Assembly: GCA_963377175.1 (NCBI GenBank)
Contig: CAUJNA010003816.1
Coordinates: 1,028,501 to 1,092,500, forward strand
Source: Effrenium voratum
Lineage: Eukaryota; Sar; Dinophyceae; Suessiales; Symbiodiniaceae
Length of the DNA stretch: 64,000 nt
Direction: 5' to 3'
The position numbers and the translations under genes were made by a program. The notes below the pieces were generated by a model, which saw nothing but the letters and a program-made list of their open reading frames with translations, was not told the DNA's origin and searched no databases. Shown here piece by piece: positions 30,914 through 41,308 of this stretch (its first letter is position 1; each line of letters begins with the position of its first letter).

Positions 30914-30935
30914 AGGCTGCAGTCTTTCCAGCTTC

Positions 30936-31343
30936 TCACCTGGCCGTACCCTTGTTGATGTCCACCCGGTAACCTAGCCACAAGTTCTGCGGTCCCAGGG
31001 CATTTTTATGCCAGGAGATGGGACATCTCACCAGGGAAAGAAACAGGAGGAAGATGCCCGCCATCTTCAGGTCCGCCAGATTGCGCAGGAGGAGCATGAA
31101 GTCGTCCACGAAGACCATGACCCACAAGAACTCCGCCGAGACGTGGTAGGTCGCGACTCTGCTCCAGTAGCACTGGGCAGATGCAACCCCAAAGGTGCCG
31201 ACCATGTTGACCCAGAATAGCTTCTTGATCGTCGCTATCATGTATTTCCAGTCATTTCGACGGATTTTGATTCGTCTGTGTCCCGCCAATGGAGTGTGGT
31301 AAAGGAGGAGCATCCGGAGCAGTAGTAAGGAGTCAGTCCACAT
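30936..31343 (-). pseudogene. Reverse transcriptase palm fragment
   Basis: 135 codons with GTFGVASAQCYWSR, then MVFVDDFMLLLRNLADLKMA (the FVDDF metal-binding motif), then PISWHKNALGPQNLWLGYRV. The order palm motif, linker, SWHK...LGY(R)VD is that of reverse transcriptases of dinoflagellate retroelements. The upstream fingers (RTI(F/Y)D region) are absent in frame or nearby, so the enzyme could not be complete. Part of the insertion 29,998-33,682. Confidence 0.75.
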
Positions 31344-31944
31344 CCTGCTGGTCAGTTTTGCTGAGGCCCGCGGAGGTGCCAGGCCTGCTGGCCCTTGCGT
31401 CCTTGAACCACTCCTGGCATTCCTTTCTTTGGCCTATGCCGAAGGATCGACCAAGTCATGCAGTCCATTGCCATCTCCACCAGCGGTCCAAAGACCTCAT
31501 CATGTAGGACATCATGGTTGGGTCCGCCCTCATGGGTTTGAACGGTGGCCTGATGGGCAGTCTGTGGTCCCGCCGCTGGGGTAGGAGGAGCCTGATCAGG
31601 CGCCACGGATACAGCGCTCGGGGCAGCCGTCCGGAGCGCCTTCTGATCCCGGTTTTGTCGTGGTGTCTGTGGGTTCCGTTGGATCCTTCCGGTGGTCCTT
31701 TCTGCAGATTTCCTGGGGTCTGAGATACAGCGCTGCGAGGCAGCCGTCCCCGTCCCTCGGATCCACTCTGCGTATTGCCCGTGGTGAGAGGTAGAGTACA
31801 AGATGACTGTGTGCCCAGTCATCCATCCACCGTTTGCCGCCGGAGAAGATGTTGAGATTTGGGAGCATCACCCGCCCCTCTCCCCCAGACTCCCAGCTCC
31901 AGGGACGGGTTGGAAACTCGTGATCCACCGCCCGGTGGTTCTTC

Positions 31945-32354
31945 TCACACCTTGCCCGATGGAAGGAGTACCGGGCAATTGTGGCACCTCCCACAATTCT
32001 GTGGGCACTTGTTAAAGGCGTGGTGTTTCTTGCAAAACTGGGCGCCCGCCGAGGAAATGTCCGCCCATGCTGGTGGCGGTGGCTTGTCCGAGCGCTTGCC
32101 CTTCCCTTGGCCAAAGGAACGCGGGGGTCTTTCCCCTTTCCTTTGGAGCGCCCCGGAGATGCGAACCAGTTGCAACTTCCATGGCCTTTTGCGGAATTGC
32201 CTTTCCAGGGCTTCTGGTTACCGCCCGCGAACTTGGACTTGGCACCCTTGCCTTTGGAGGGCTTCCCTTTTCCAAGGTCCTTGGCCTTGGACCTGAACGA
32301 CGTCTGCCTTTCCGCCTCTCCACCGCCTCCCGGCCTGCGGCAGAACTCATGCAC
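31945..32354 (-). pseudogene. Gag-like region with Cys/His cluster
   Basis: In two overlapping minus frames: a basic Lys/Gly-rich segment (KGKGAKSKFAGGNQKPWKGN) and, after a frameshift, FCKKHHAFNKCPQNCGRCHN followed by CPVLLPSGKV. Basic linker plus Cys/His cluster is the usual arrangement of a nucleic-acid-binding capsid protein. The cluster is not the standard CCHC spacing. The frameshift means it is no longer one protein. Confidence 0.55.
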
Positions 32355-33682
32355 CGGGCGAGTTCAGAAGAGGACATCGGTCTTGATTTGGCTCAGTGCC
32401 TTGGAAATGGAGACTGTGTCGTCCATGAACATGCTGAGCGCCACTCGGTGCCAGACTTTACGCTCAGCTGTCATCATGACACCTAGACTCGGGGCGCTCC
32501 CTCCCCATGACGTCTTCCCCAAGCATGTAGTCATAGAACTCATCCAGCTCATCTTTGGTGAGCGAGGAAACCGATGCCACCACCATCACGAGGGGCCCGC
32601 CAGATCATCAGCATGCGCTTCCATTGTTTCTCTGAGGAGGCTCCATAGGACTCCTCTATGATCCGCGTCCTCTTTGGATTGCCTCCTCTGGTATTTAAGT
32701 TCCCCCGGCTTGGGGTGTAGAGCCACAACCTTGTTGAGGTCCAGCAGGGTGCCCGTCGGGAACTCCCCTCTCAAAAGGATCCGCTTGAGCACCCCCAGCA
32801 TGTGGTCCGATCCTTCGAACTCCACCTCCGGCTTGGTTCTGAACCTTAGTTGGTATGCCGCTCTCATCTCATTGCGATCTTTTCTGGCCAGCATGGCCCT
32901 GTGGTCCACCACCGCACAAATCTCCAGCTCGCTCAGCTTCCTCTTCTTGAGGCTCCTGAAGGCATCCAGTGAGGCGTGTGGTGTGGAGGAGGACCATCTC
33001 CCTCCCGGATGAGCGTATCATCCAGGACCTTCTCACCGACGGTGTTTCACGTAATCGGAGATTGGATCCACTGGCGATTTCAAGACCATTTTCTGGTTCT
33101 ACGCTGACCCTTTGAAACGCACCGCCTGGAACGCGTCAATGTGTCCGAACATTCACGACGACGGGAATCGCCGGGCAGTTCAGCTCAATGATTCCGCTAT
33201 GACCGAGTACATCGTCATGAAGAGTTCTCCAGCCTGATTACCGCAAGGATCGATGTGGCTGTGGTATAGCCGTTGAGCTTGTCCGCAAACCCCAGATCTT
33301 CCGGGGCCTTGGTGCGGACTTCCGCCTCAGTCCACCGCCCGCACCAGGTGGGTGACAAAGCCTGCGCTCGCCATCTGAGCCATGAGCTGTTGGGTGAGGA
33401 TTTGCCTTGCATGCTCCTCAATCTTGTCGACCCAGTCCGCATACACCTTGGGACGGCAGAGGGGGTTCTCGCTCAAGTGTCCCCCTCTTTGATCTCCTCC
33501 GTCGGCCGTTTGAGGTCGAAGGCCATAGGGAGTGGAGGGTGGGAAAACAAAGGCGAAACCGAGGTCCCCCGTAAGTCAGCCAAAATGGCCCGAGAAAGGC
33601 GATCAACCGAGTGCCAGCAAGGTCGAGAGAGCTAACAGCACTTGGCACTATGACATCCCAGTTTTCGATGACATAAGAAACG

Positions 33683-36257
33683 GTCAAAACTCCCCATCCC
33701 TTCTTATGGGTAACTCATTTTGGCAGCCACGACCAACAACTTGGTTGACTTGAATTCTATAGCAAGTAGGCTCATCACAAGCGTGGTTCAAAGGCGAGGC
33801 AAGTTGGAAGTTTCACAACCGTCAGCTCCATCCGCTGACTGTGGGAAAAGCATTTCAGCCTCAGAAGCTAGCTGAGTCGTTCAACTACAGCGAGAAAACA
33901 TCTATCCAACACGATGTGCAGAATTTCAGCGGTCGCACCTGTCCGTGTCTGGCACCGTCCCCTATGACGTACCTAGCTTTCATTGTGGCTCTGGGCACCG
34001 CCTGCGCGCATTTTTTGAGCGCTAGCGCGACTTCTCCAGCAGCGTAGTAAATATCGCCGGGTTGAGTGACACTGCTCCAGGAAACTCAGTTCTCCGAGAC
34101 CAATTCTTCGATTGTTGCTCCGACTACATATCTAGCATCATGCATGGAAACACAGACTCTTGGCTTGTGCTCACACGGTGAAACTGCCACTGGGGCCAGG
34201 CAACTCCGTTGACGAGAAAACAATAGCCGATAGCACGACTCTTGCCCGAAAAAAAGAAAAGAAAACAGCGTGGGTCGAACACACGCTGTGCTCACGGACA
34301 GGTGTGAAACCGCTTCTGGGGCCAAGAAACATCCTGGCTCCCAAGCATGGCTCAGCACAACCTCTTGGCTTGTGTTCATAAATAATGCAAGAAAATGTTC
34401 AGCGTCAGTTCAATCAGGAAAGGCAAAAGCGGCAGCAAACTGGTCTCGCTGGTTTTCGCCAGTGCCAGCTCCATACCTGCCTCCAAAACTCCCACCACGA
34501 TGCACTGGATTGGCGCCAAACAAATCGAGCAAAGCAGCTTGCTCCTGAAGAACGGGATCTTCCGCAACTTCCACAAGTGCCTCGAGAACGTCAGGGAGAA
34601 GAGCATCACCAAGAATAAGTGCAACCAGTGTATGACCAGCCGCGCACACCACGCGGCATAGTCAAAACCGGACATTGGCAACGCAGGGCCGCGGCTGATG
34701 TCCCAAATCACAGTTGACAGCTCCGGCAAGTTGCTCACCAACACTAAGCTCGCCATGTACTTGAGGCCAAAATTGAGACGCAGTTGGCGAAGTATCTGAG
34801 GCCTCAACTCCTCCTGGACGCGCTTGTTGAAACTGTCCAGCGGGTCTCCTTGCATGTTTTGCATGGAATAGAGGTTGGCGAGCATCTCATAGACCAGTTG
34901 ACGGTCACAGATCATTTCTTCGCCGGAGTCTGGATGTTTGTGACTGTTGCTGCAACAGAAACATTCACAGGCTTGTATTTGAAAGCTTTCCAATTGCTGG
35001 GGTAGCTGGTCCAAGTCATCCATCAGGCCTAGACCATAGTAGTTCACAAGAGGTATTACCAGGGACACGCAGGGAGAATACACTGCACACAAAAAGATGA
35101 GGTCTGAGTGGGAGTCGCCGGCAAGAGCCTCCCGCGCCAAGACGAAGCTGAAAATAATCACGTGCCACAGAGTCGACATCAAGAAAAAGATGGCAGCGAC
35201 TGTGACGGGAAGAATTTCTAGCTGCTCCATTGGCCGATAATTCAGAAAGCATGCGACCTCATAGGCACACCACAAGCGGCCCGAAGGTTCTCTTGGACCA
35301 CAACATGAGAAGCCTGTTGGATCGACGGACGAAGGCTCCAAGGCCCAATATTCCCATCTGTTTCAGCTCATCGTTCTCTTGATGGATGCAGAGCTTGTCC
35401 AGGAACACCATCCAAGGTGAGACCAAGCAGCTCCTGATCCTCTGCCAGAAGAACAGGACGACCAGAAAAACCGGGTAGCAAGAAAAGGTCCAGAGCTCCC
35501 CTTGCAATATGGTCCCCAGTTGCGTCTTAGCCACACCAAGCGCGATGCTCCAGAGCAAGGATGCTATGGCCGCAGCGCGGGAGTTGAACTAGAGCACAAG
35601 GGCCAATAGCTTCATCCAGCGTGACGTCGCCCAGTCGTGGCTCAGGAAGACGTCGATAGACAGAACAGCCCTGCTCAAGTTGAACAAAGCGCCCCGTTCG
35701 GGTCCACAGCTCAATCCGGCCCAATGTTGGCAAAACCCACTTAGAGCCGCAAACAGTGGCGTACCCCGCAAGAGCTCGGGCTTCAATCTCAAACTCAGGC
35801 TCACATTGCTGGTCATGCTGCCGGTCTTGCCCACAGGGCTTGTGGAGCTTTCAGTTTCGGACAGCCATGAGATGCCAGCTTCTCTGCATTCGTCCCCATT
35901 GATCAGATCCGCGACATGCGGCAGGTCCTTGCCCATGACATCCCTCAGATCTGTCACACTCAGATCAATGTCCTCATCCATGACATCCGACAGATCCGCC
36001 ACATCCATTTCCTCGACATCCGTGAGATCTCTCACGTCTGTCGCCATGGGCTCGCAGGATGTCGAAAACTTGCTGCGGAATGCTATGAATCCACGAACAA
36101 CTCACCATGAATGTGCTCCGGGGTGTCCTGTGACTTTCTCTGAAGCCTTTTTCTGGCTTTGGCAGGGTTGCGGGAAACGACCACTTCTGCGATACAACAA
36201 AAAAGGGCTTTCCAAAGACTAATCCCCTCAGGGGAGATTCCTTGGTATCACGGTGGG
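33683..36257. repeat. Segmental duplication block G, copy 2
   Basis: Direct repeat of 14,934-17,460. Small differences include a 28-bp stretch GAGAAAACATCTATCCAACACG... around 33,890-33,925 that replaces a shorter one in copy 1, and scattered single-base changes. Confidence 0.9.
34376..36047 (-). pseudogene. Second copy of the SHDW membrane gene, disabled
   Basis: Same start and stop as 15,593-17,263 and very similar throughout, but with two disabling changes seen directly by comparison. Codon 153 TAC (Tyr) has become TAG (35,589-35,591, just after SHDW...LLALVL), and one extra C at about 35,279-35,283 shifts the frame at RTFG/RLWC (codon ~256). Domain order is otherwise retained, including the cysteine cluster and C-terminal membrane segments. 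The remaining frame 34,376-35,341 is long, so the decay is recent. Confidence 0.85.
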
Positions 36258-36267
36258 AATAAAGCCC

Positions 36268-36722
36268 TTACGAAACCATTTGGCGTCTAAAAACTCCATG
36301 GCCATGTAAAGGCGGGGAAAAAAGATTCCTGAAACATGCGCGCTGACAAAGACTCAACCAAATCAGCAATAACATGCAATCCCAACAACATGTTCCAAAC
36401 AATGTGACTTCAACGAATCACCCCAGCATAAGGTTCGTTGGAAAACACTTGTGAAATATCGGTCGGGTTTTGCCGAATGGGTTGTTGTTCTACGGGTTTC
36501 AGGGGCTCACCTACTTCAACCCCAGACCTGAGGCCATGAGTTAAGGCCGAGGGAAAGCCCTGGGCACCACCCAAGGTCTGGGAGTCACCTGGAGGTTTGG
36601 TCGTTAGAGACCAGCATCCACAATGCTCATCCCCTTTCCTTGCAAATCCGCAAACAAAGAGAAGCAGGGTTGCTTATCTTTTTTCCTCTTCGACCACACG
36701 ATCCAACTCAGAACCCATGGCT
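36268..36722. repeat. Block X', second copy
   Basis: Matches 29,258-29,640, but keeps about 70 bp (GTTGTTGTTCTACGGGTTTC...) that the first copy lacks. Follows block G directly. Confidence 0.85.
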
Positions 36723-37126
36723 GGCTCAAGGCAGGCTTCCCTTGTCTTGGTTGCTGGAAGGACCCCTCTGCAAAACGTTGTTCATGTTTCAACAAGTTAA
36801 CTTCCAAAGATCTGCTACCAACTAGCCGTCAAAGTTTGTCTTGGTCTGGCTTGGTGGCTTGGATTTTGCTTTCCCATTTATCCTCTCCACGAACCAGAAC
36901 ATCAAATCCAAATCCAAATCCCGCCGGAGTTCCAAAAAAAAGCCAAACCGCCGTATCCCCAAGAACGGCTGCAAAACCGCCGGACTTGGCCAACAACAAC
37001 ACAAAACGCAGGTGGGCCTCAAGAAGTCCCGAAAAAGAACAAAGCGCCCTAAAATGCCCTAAAAAAGCCCAAAGCGGCCAACGAGCACCGAACCCCCCGA
37101 AACAACCCCCGCAGCCGCCGAAAAAC

Positions 37127-37245
37127 GAGGCCGACGGCCTGGGCGCGGCAGGCGTTGTAGGCCGCGCAGTTGGTGCCCATCCGGCGCTGCAGGCGGCACA
37201 CCGCGGTGTCCACCTCCAGCTGCTTCCGGTCGCACGCCTCACCCG
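37127..37245 (-). CDS. Cysteine-containing exon of an NACR-type protein
   Basis: Minus strand: the acceptor CCCCGTCAG opens 2 nt + 39 codons in phase, to a GTTTTT donor at 37,126. It reads GEACDRKQLEVDTAVCRLQR, then RMGTNCAAYNACRAQAVGL. Third positions are almost all G/C. Cysteines are spaced C-x11-C-x9-C-x5-C. The AYNACR ending resembles EEHNACR in the exon at 41,309-41,401, so both may be repeats of one domain or parts of one gene. Function not recognised. Confidence 0.6.
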
Positions 37246-37589
37246 CTGACGGGGGGGACGGGGGGGTCGGGAGGGGCGGGGTGGGGTCCCGGTTTTTGTC
37301 CGTGGCGCGGGGCTGGAAGGTGGCGGAATTCGAAGGACGCGACAAATGCACCCCGCCCACAAAACAGCGGGGTGTGAAAACATGGTGGTTGCCGTATCTT
37401 GGTCAACGTCCAGCCCAAAAACTAGGATTTACGTCTTTTCGTCCGATTCGACTCGATCCATTCAAGGCGCAGCTTTCTGGTCTGCGAAGTGTTCGCCGGT
37501 CAGGGCGCAGGCGCCCTGCTGGTCTTTGACCTGCAAGTTCGCCTGAAAGCGTGGGTAGTCGCGGGCCTCTGGTTCAACAGCATGCAGGG

Positions 37590-38165
37590 TAAGTGAGTGA
37601 GTGAGCGAGTGAGTGAACGAACGAGGGAGTGAGTGAGTTGGGTGAGTGAGTGAGTGGGTGAGTGAGTGAGTGGGTGAGTGAGTGAGGGAGCGAGCGAGTG
37701 AGTGGGTGAGTGAGTGGGTGAGTGAGCGAGTGGGTGAGTGAGTGAGCGGGTGAGTGAGTGAGTGAGGGAGCGAGGGAGTGAGTGAGTGAGTGGGTGAGTG
37801 AGTGAGTGAGGGAGCGAGCGAGGGAGTGAGTGGGTGGGTGAGTGAGTGAGTGGGCGAGTGAGGGAGGGAGCGAGCGAGCGAGTGGGTGAGTGAGGGAGCG
37901 AGCGAGCGAGCGAGTGAGTGGGTGAGTGAGTGAGTGAGTGGGTGAGTGAGTGAGGGAGGGAGGGAGCGAGCGAGTGGGTCAGTGAGTAAGTGGGTGAGTG
38001 AGAGAGTGAGCGAGTGAGTGGGTGAGTGAGTGTGAGTGAGTGAGTGAGTGAGTGAGTGAGTGGCTGAGTGAGTGAGTGGGTGGGTGGGTGGGTGGGTGGG
38101 TGGGTGGGGGTGGGGTGGGGTGGGGTGGGGTGGGGTGGGGTGGAGTGGAGGTAGTTGGGTTGAGT
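37590..38165 (+). repeat. G-rich GAGTG(A/G)GTGAG satellite, then GGGGT run
   Basis: About 480 bp of (GAGT)n with GGGT and GAGC variants, ending in (GGGT)n and (GGGGT)n at 38,070-38,150. Strand asymmetry is absolute (G/T/A only). The GGGT/GGGGT end could form G-quadruplexes. The long minus-strand frames (THPLTHSLTHSL) are repeat translations. Confidence 0.95.
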
Positions 38166-38633
38166 TGAGCTTAAGTTGAGGTGATTTAGCTGAGTTGGGT
38201 ATGACGGAGCGACTGAGTGACGGTTTGGCAGTTTGGACCTTGGGGGGTGCCCAATTGAGGGGTACCTCATTAACATGGCCAAAAGAACTAAAAACACCAA
38301 GGACAAACAATAGGCTTTCGCGAGCTGGGCATCATCCAAAAAGACAACAAGGTAAAATCCCGCCGGCTTTCCAAAGAGAGGTTTTCACCTACCAAAACAG
38401 GTTGCCACCTATGCTTCCACTTGAATCACCCCAACAAAACACGTCACTTCAAACTCATTTCGCCAATTGATGGCGTTTTTTCAAGCCACAAGCGGAACAT
38501 ATCAGGATCCCTAAAAGAGGTCCACCAGGTGGGTATGTGTCAAAAGCTAAATTCCCCCCCCCCTTTCGCCCTTTTGGTGCGACTGTCCTTTCGGCTTCCC
38601 ATGACAAGCCCGCCAAAAACGGGGCAGGGTCAT

Positions 38634-38768
38634 ATTGACCCCGAATTAATAAACCTGTCCCATTATTTGGGGGCCCCGTGTTCCCTCCAAAAGTGATCTG
38701 AATCCAACCACTAAAAGGGGACACCCCCTCCTATTAATCAACCAGGGGTGTATTAATCTGGGGTCAAC
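38634..38768. mobile_element. MITE family 2, copy b
   Basis: ATTGACCCCGAATTAATAAA at the left and the complement of TATTAATCTGGGGTCAAC at the right; interior CCCTCCAAAAGTGATCTGAA as in the 57.1 kb copy. It lies in the intron just upstream of the 38,800 exon, with the acceptor 31 bp beyond its end. Confidence 0.75.
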
Positions 38769-38799
38769 ATTCCCGAGCCTCCCAAACTTCCCTCCCCAG

Positions 38800-38931
38800 C
38801 CCGGTCACCTCCCGGCCTCTTGGCAGCCCTTCTGGCGCTCCAGGAGAAGGTCGAGGCCATGGCGAAACTCCTAGGGAGGTCCAGGAGGATCCCCCAAATC
38901 GAAGCTTCTCCAGGGTTCGGATTGAGCCCAG
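38800..38931 (+). CDS. Exon 1 of a three-exon plus-strand chain
   Basis: Strong acceptor CTTCCCTCCCCAG ending at 38,799. 2 nt + 43 codons + 1 nt: RSPPGLLAALLALQEKVEAM, then AKLLGRSRRIPQIEASPGFG. A likely coiled-coil helix (LLALQEKVEAMAKLL). The exit phase fits the next exon exactly. The 3' boundary abuts a truncated MITE 1, and the intron would start AGAGG or GAGAGG, not GT. The minus strand is open too, but has no splice-site chain. Confidence 0.5.
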
Positions 38932-39026
38932 AGAGGTTAGAATAAGTTAAGGTACCTTATTCTTGTTTTTGTCGATTTTAGTAGGGGAACCCTCCCAACC
39001 CAAAAAGGGGTGAGAAAGGGCACCTA
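38931..39026. mobile_element. MITE family 1, copy c (left end lost), occupying an intron
   Basis: Begins at GAGAGGTTAGAATAAG, lacking the usual TAGGTCCTCCAGTA; the remainder (AGTAGGGGAACCCTCCC, AAAGGGCACCTAG) is typical. Right end CACCTAG gives the acceptor for the 39,028 exon. Confidence 0.75.
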
Positions 39027-39027
39027 G

Positions 39028-39125
39028 GACTCGCGGACTTCGCTGGGGAACTGGGAAAACCCTACGAAATATGGGCCGCAGCCTCTAGCTCTGCGACCGT
39101 CGCCCCGGGAGCTGCCACCGGCAAG
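39028..39125 (+). CDS. Exon 2 of the plus-strand chain
   Basis: 2 nt + 32 codons in phase with both neighbours: LADFAGELGKPYEIWAAASS, then SATVAPGAATGK. Acceptor is the CCTAG of MITE 1; donor is GGCAAG|GCACAC, a GC donor of the kind used by dinoflagellates. The following intron would be 68 nt. No family recognised. Confidence 0.5.
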
Positions 39126-39193
39126 GCACACCACGCTCAACGTGGCGGCTTCGCCCGTGGCGCTGCTTTGAATTTCTGCTTCTGCTTTGTGAG

Positions 39194-39250
39194 GAAGGCG
39201 GACATGGATCGTCGGATCTGAAACTCCAGAAAACGAGATCCCGCTCCAAG
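39194..39250 (+). CDS. Exon 3 of the plus-strand chain
   Basis: Pyrimidine-rich acceptor CTGCTTCTGCTTTGTGAG, 19 codons in phase 0 (EGGHGSSDLKLQKTRSRSK), then a canonical donor GTAAAC at 39,251. A competing minus frame (SRFLEFQIRRSMSAFLTKQK) is natural too, so the strand rests on three matched splice pairs. Confidence 0.5.
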
Positions 39251-39572
39251 GTAAACCCGGAAAATGGTGCTCGCGTTCTCAAGGCCAGGGCGTCCAATCC
39301 CAATCAATAACAAGTTGATACATCCTGTAGCCGGCCAAAGTGCATGCCTCACTCAGGCATTTCAGTTGCTACTGAGTTGATGAAGGCTGCGAGGGCCCGG
39401 TCCAAAAGCAATGCAACAAGTTTACCTCACCAAATGCCCATACGCTGAACCAAACACATCCTAGCGTGCTGAATTTGGCCAGCCCAAGCGAAACCAACAG
39501 CAAAACAGCCATTTTGGGGGGGTCCCCCCCAAAAAAAAGGACACTTTTAAATGGAGATCTCCAGAGGTACAC

Positions 39573-39723
39573 CCTCCAGTCCAATGTCTTCCGATTCTCC
39601 TTGATCTTTCGCTCATGGAACGCCTCGACGTCCTCATCCATCGCGGCGTTGCAAACAGAGATGTCCGGCACCCGCCTGAGGTCTCTGGGCCCACGGTTCG
39701 AAATGGACGCAGAGATGTCACCC
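39573..39723 (-). CDS. Internal exon (50 codons), unknown protein
   Basis: Minus strand: the acceptor GTGGGAG opens 1 nt + 50 codons, phase 0 exit at a GTGTAC donor (39,572). Reads GDISASISNRGPRDLRRVPD, then ISVCNAAMDEDVEAFHERKI and KENRKTLDWR. Codon use is typical (GAT GAG GAC GTC GAG GCG TTC). Two plus frames are open as well but have an antisense-like composition. The charged helix could be part of a cytosolic protein; no family recognised. Confidence 0.55.
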
Positions 39724-39729
39724 CTCCCA

Positions 39730-41020
39730 CGAACATAGCATTTGACACAGGTGCTACGTTTGTGGAAGGGGCTCACTCGGTGAGTGCCCAACATGGCCCT
39801 TGGGTAAATGAAACAAAGGCCAAAGCCTAGCTGATTATCTTGACCCAAGTGTGGAACAAAGTGAGCGTGATATTGCGGGAAATTGAACAATTGGAACAAC
39901 CAAACTTTGGCTACCTTTGTTGGGGCGGTAATCAAACAAGTATTGGCCGTGGTTTGGGCAATTGAATTGGTTGGGGTACGGTGGTCTAAGGGGGCTCAGG
40001 GTCAGCCAGGAGCGAGCCAAATGCATTGTTGCTAGCCCCCCCCCCCCACCCCCCCACCCCCCACCCCCCGCATATGATGATTTCCTGAGTTGCGAGCTCG
40101 TTTGTTTACACTAATGAAATGACCAACTGTGCCGCACCACCATAATATGCATATACATATGGACACACATTTTATGTGTATATATATATATATCCAGAAA
40201 CCATCTGATTGATGGGTTCTCAGCCCGAGGTTACCTTGGGCTGCCATAGGGGTCTAACACAGGGGAAGCTAATGGGCGAGTCGACTCGTCGACATGCTTA
40301 TCTCCCGCCAGGGGGCGCGGTGCTGTGGAAGAGCTGGCACTTGGCCTCCTTGGCAGTGACGGAGGCGTTCAGCAGAGTCTCGCAGGACCTCAGCAAATTC
40401 AACCAAAGCCCTCCCTGTTTCCCTCAGGAGCCCTGGCTTTAAATATGTGGTCCAAACCAGCATGGAAAAAGAACAAATGCAATTCAACCGAAGCACTCCC
40501 TGTTTTTTCTCCCCCACAAGATGTGGTCCAAGCCACCTTTGTTTCAACACTCTCCTTGTGGCCGCTCTCAATTTGAGAGCACCTGGGTAAATGTCAAACT
40601 CAGAGCAATCTGGAGGACCAGGTGGGTTGGTCCCCTAGCAGATTGCTCGGATGGTCCTCGGATTGACCCGAGGTCAACTTGTTTGTTCCTAACTTGTGCA
40701 GGGGTCCTCCTCTGCCACTTGCTTAATATTGTTTATTTAGCCTCATTGGCCTCATTGGAGTAAGCGCATGTTAAGCTAGCCACGTAATAAGGTCTGAGTG
40801 GGCAGTAACTTCGCTGAACTTGGCCTTGATAAGGCATAAGAACTTAACTTGGGCTGAATACGGCCTAGCTTAATAAGCTTATAGGGCTTATTCAGGACGT
40901 GCTATTTTGAATAGACCCCACTCCCAGATGCCCCTCCGTGACCTTTTGGTGGTTTTAACATCGCCTCCGGTCAAATGTCAGTGACTTTCCTCGCGGGTAA
41001 AATTCCAAAAAACAACGCAT
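39730..41020. other. No clear gene; C-rich run and TA repeat
   Basis: C-homopolymer blocks at 40,037-40,068 and a TA run at about 40,171-40,193. A stretch at 40,300-40,450 with two similar phrases (CAAATTCAACCAAAGCCCTC / GCAATTCAACCGAAGCACTC) is a local duplication. No supported exon. Confidence 0.4.
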
Positions 41021-41025
41021 CTTAC

Positions 41026-41070
41026 CTCGGTTTTGCCACCGACCCACTGCAATGCCCCGTTGGGCGCATC
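41026..41070 (-). CDS. Exon C of a minus-strand chain with MITE introns
   Basis: Follows the MITE 1 intron (acceptor GGACCTAG). 1 nt + 14 codons + 2 nt: MRPTGHCSGSVAKP, then a strong donor GTAAGATG at 41,025. The split arginine codon (AG|G) joins to exon B in frame. Confidence 0.6.
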
Positions 41071-41071
41071 C

Positions 41072-41182
41072 TAGGTCCTCCAGTAGAGAGGTTAGAATAA
41101 GGTTAGCCTTCTTTCTGTAGTCTATTTTAGGGGAACCCTCCCCAAAAAAGAAACGGTTAAAGGGCACTAGCTGCGGGACCTA
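41072..41182. mobile_element. MITE family 1, copy d, acting as an intron
   Basis: TAGGTCCTCCAGTAGAGAGG at the left, GCACTAGCTGCGGGACCTA at the right, both inside CTAG. On the minus strand CTAG|GTCCCG is a donor and GGACCTAG| an acceptor, giving a 109-nt intron (41,071-41,179). Its removal keeps EA-R-M in frame between exons B and C. Confidence 0.8.
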
Positions 41183-41214
41183 GCCTCCTTCAGGGCCCGC
41201 CCGGCGCTTCTTTT
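41180..41214 (-). CDS. Exon B (35 nt) between two MITEs
   Basis: 11 codons plus 2 nt, KRSAGRALKEA then AG. It starts directly after the GGAAG end of the MITE 3 copy and ends at the MITE 1 donor. In phase with exons A and C. Confidence 0.55.
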
Positions 41215-41295
41215 CTTCCATTTGGTTCAGACCCCGGGCAAAAATATGTCCAGTAGCGATAGAAGGGAAAATACATATTCTTCAGCCAATGGAAG
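41215..41295. mobile_element. MITE family 3, copy e, acting as most of an intron
   Basis: CTTCCATTTGGTTCAG...CCAGTAGCGATAG...TTCTTCAGCCAATGGAAG. On the minus strand its low-coordinate end supplies the AATGGAAG acceptor of exon B. The donor lies 12 bp beyond its other end as G|GCCTTA, making a 94-nt GC-AG intron. Confidence 0.7.
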
Positions 41296-41308
41296 TTTCG
41301 GGTAAGGC

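Larger units (their letters stand above)
29998..33682 (-). mobile_element. Degenerate retroelement inserted in the duplicated unit
   Basis: A 3.7-kb insertion between P and G that is absent from copy 1. Minus-strand order: gag-like region with a Lys/Gly-rich stretch (GKGKPSKGKGAKSK, about 32.25 kb), a Cys/His cluster (CKKHHAFNKCPQNCGRCHNC, about 32.0 kb), a proline-rich linker, then reverse transcriptase palm with FVDDF, then an unassigned C-terminal part. Frames shift repeatedly. The RT fingers are missing. No long terminal repeats or clear target duplication could be seen, so the class is not assigned. Confidence 0.75.

Noticed and set aside
33570..33600. Possible relic of the dinoflagellate spliced leader (AGCCAAAATGGC)
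   Set aside because: Only a dozen bases agree with the reverse complement of the leader core; the rest does not match.
37462..38339. Two overlapping ~280-codon minus-strand frames rich in His, Ser, Leu, Pro and Thr
   Set aside because: They are translations of the GAGTG satellite; all frames are open because the repeat lacks stop codons.
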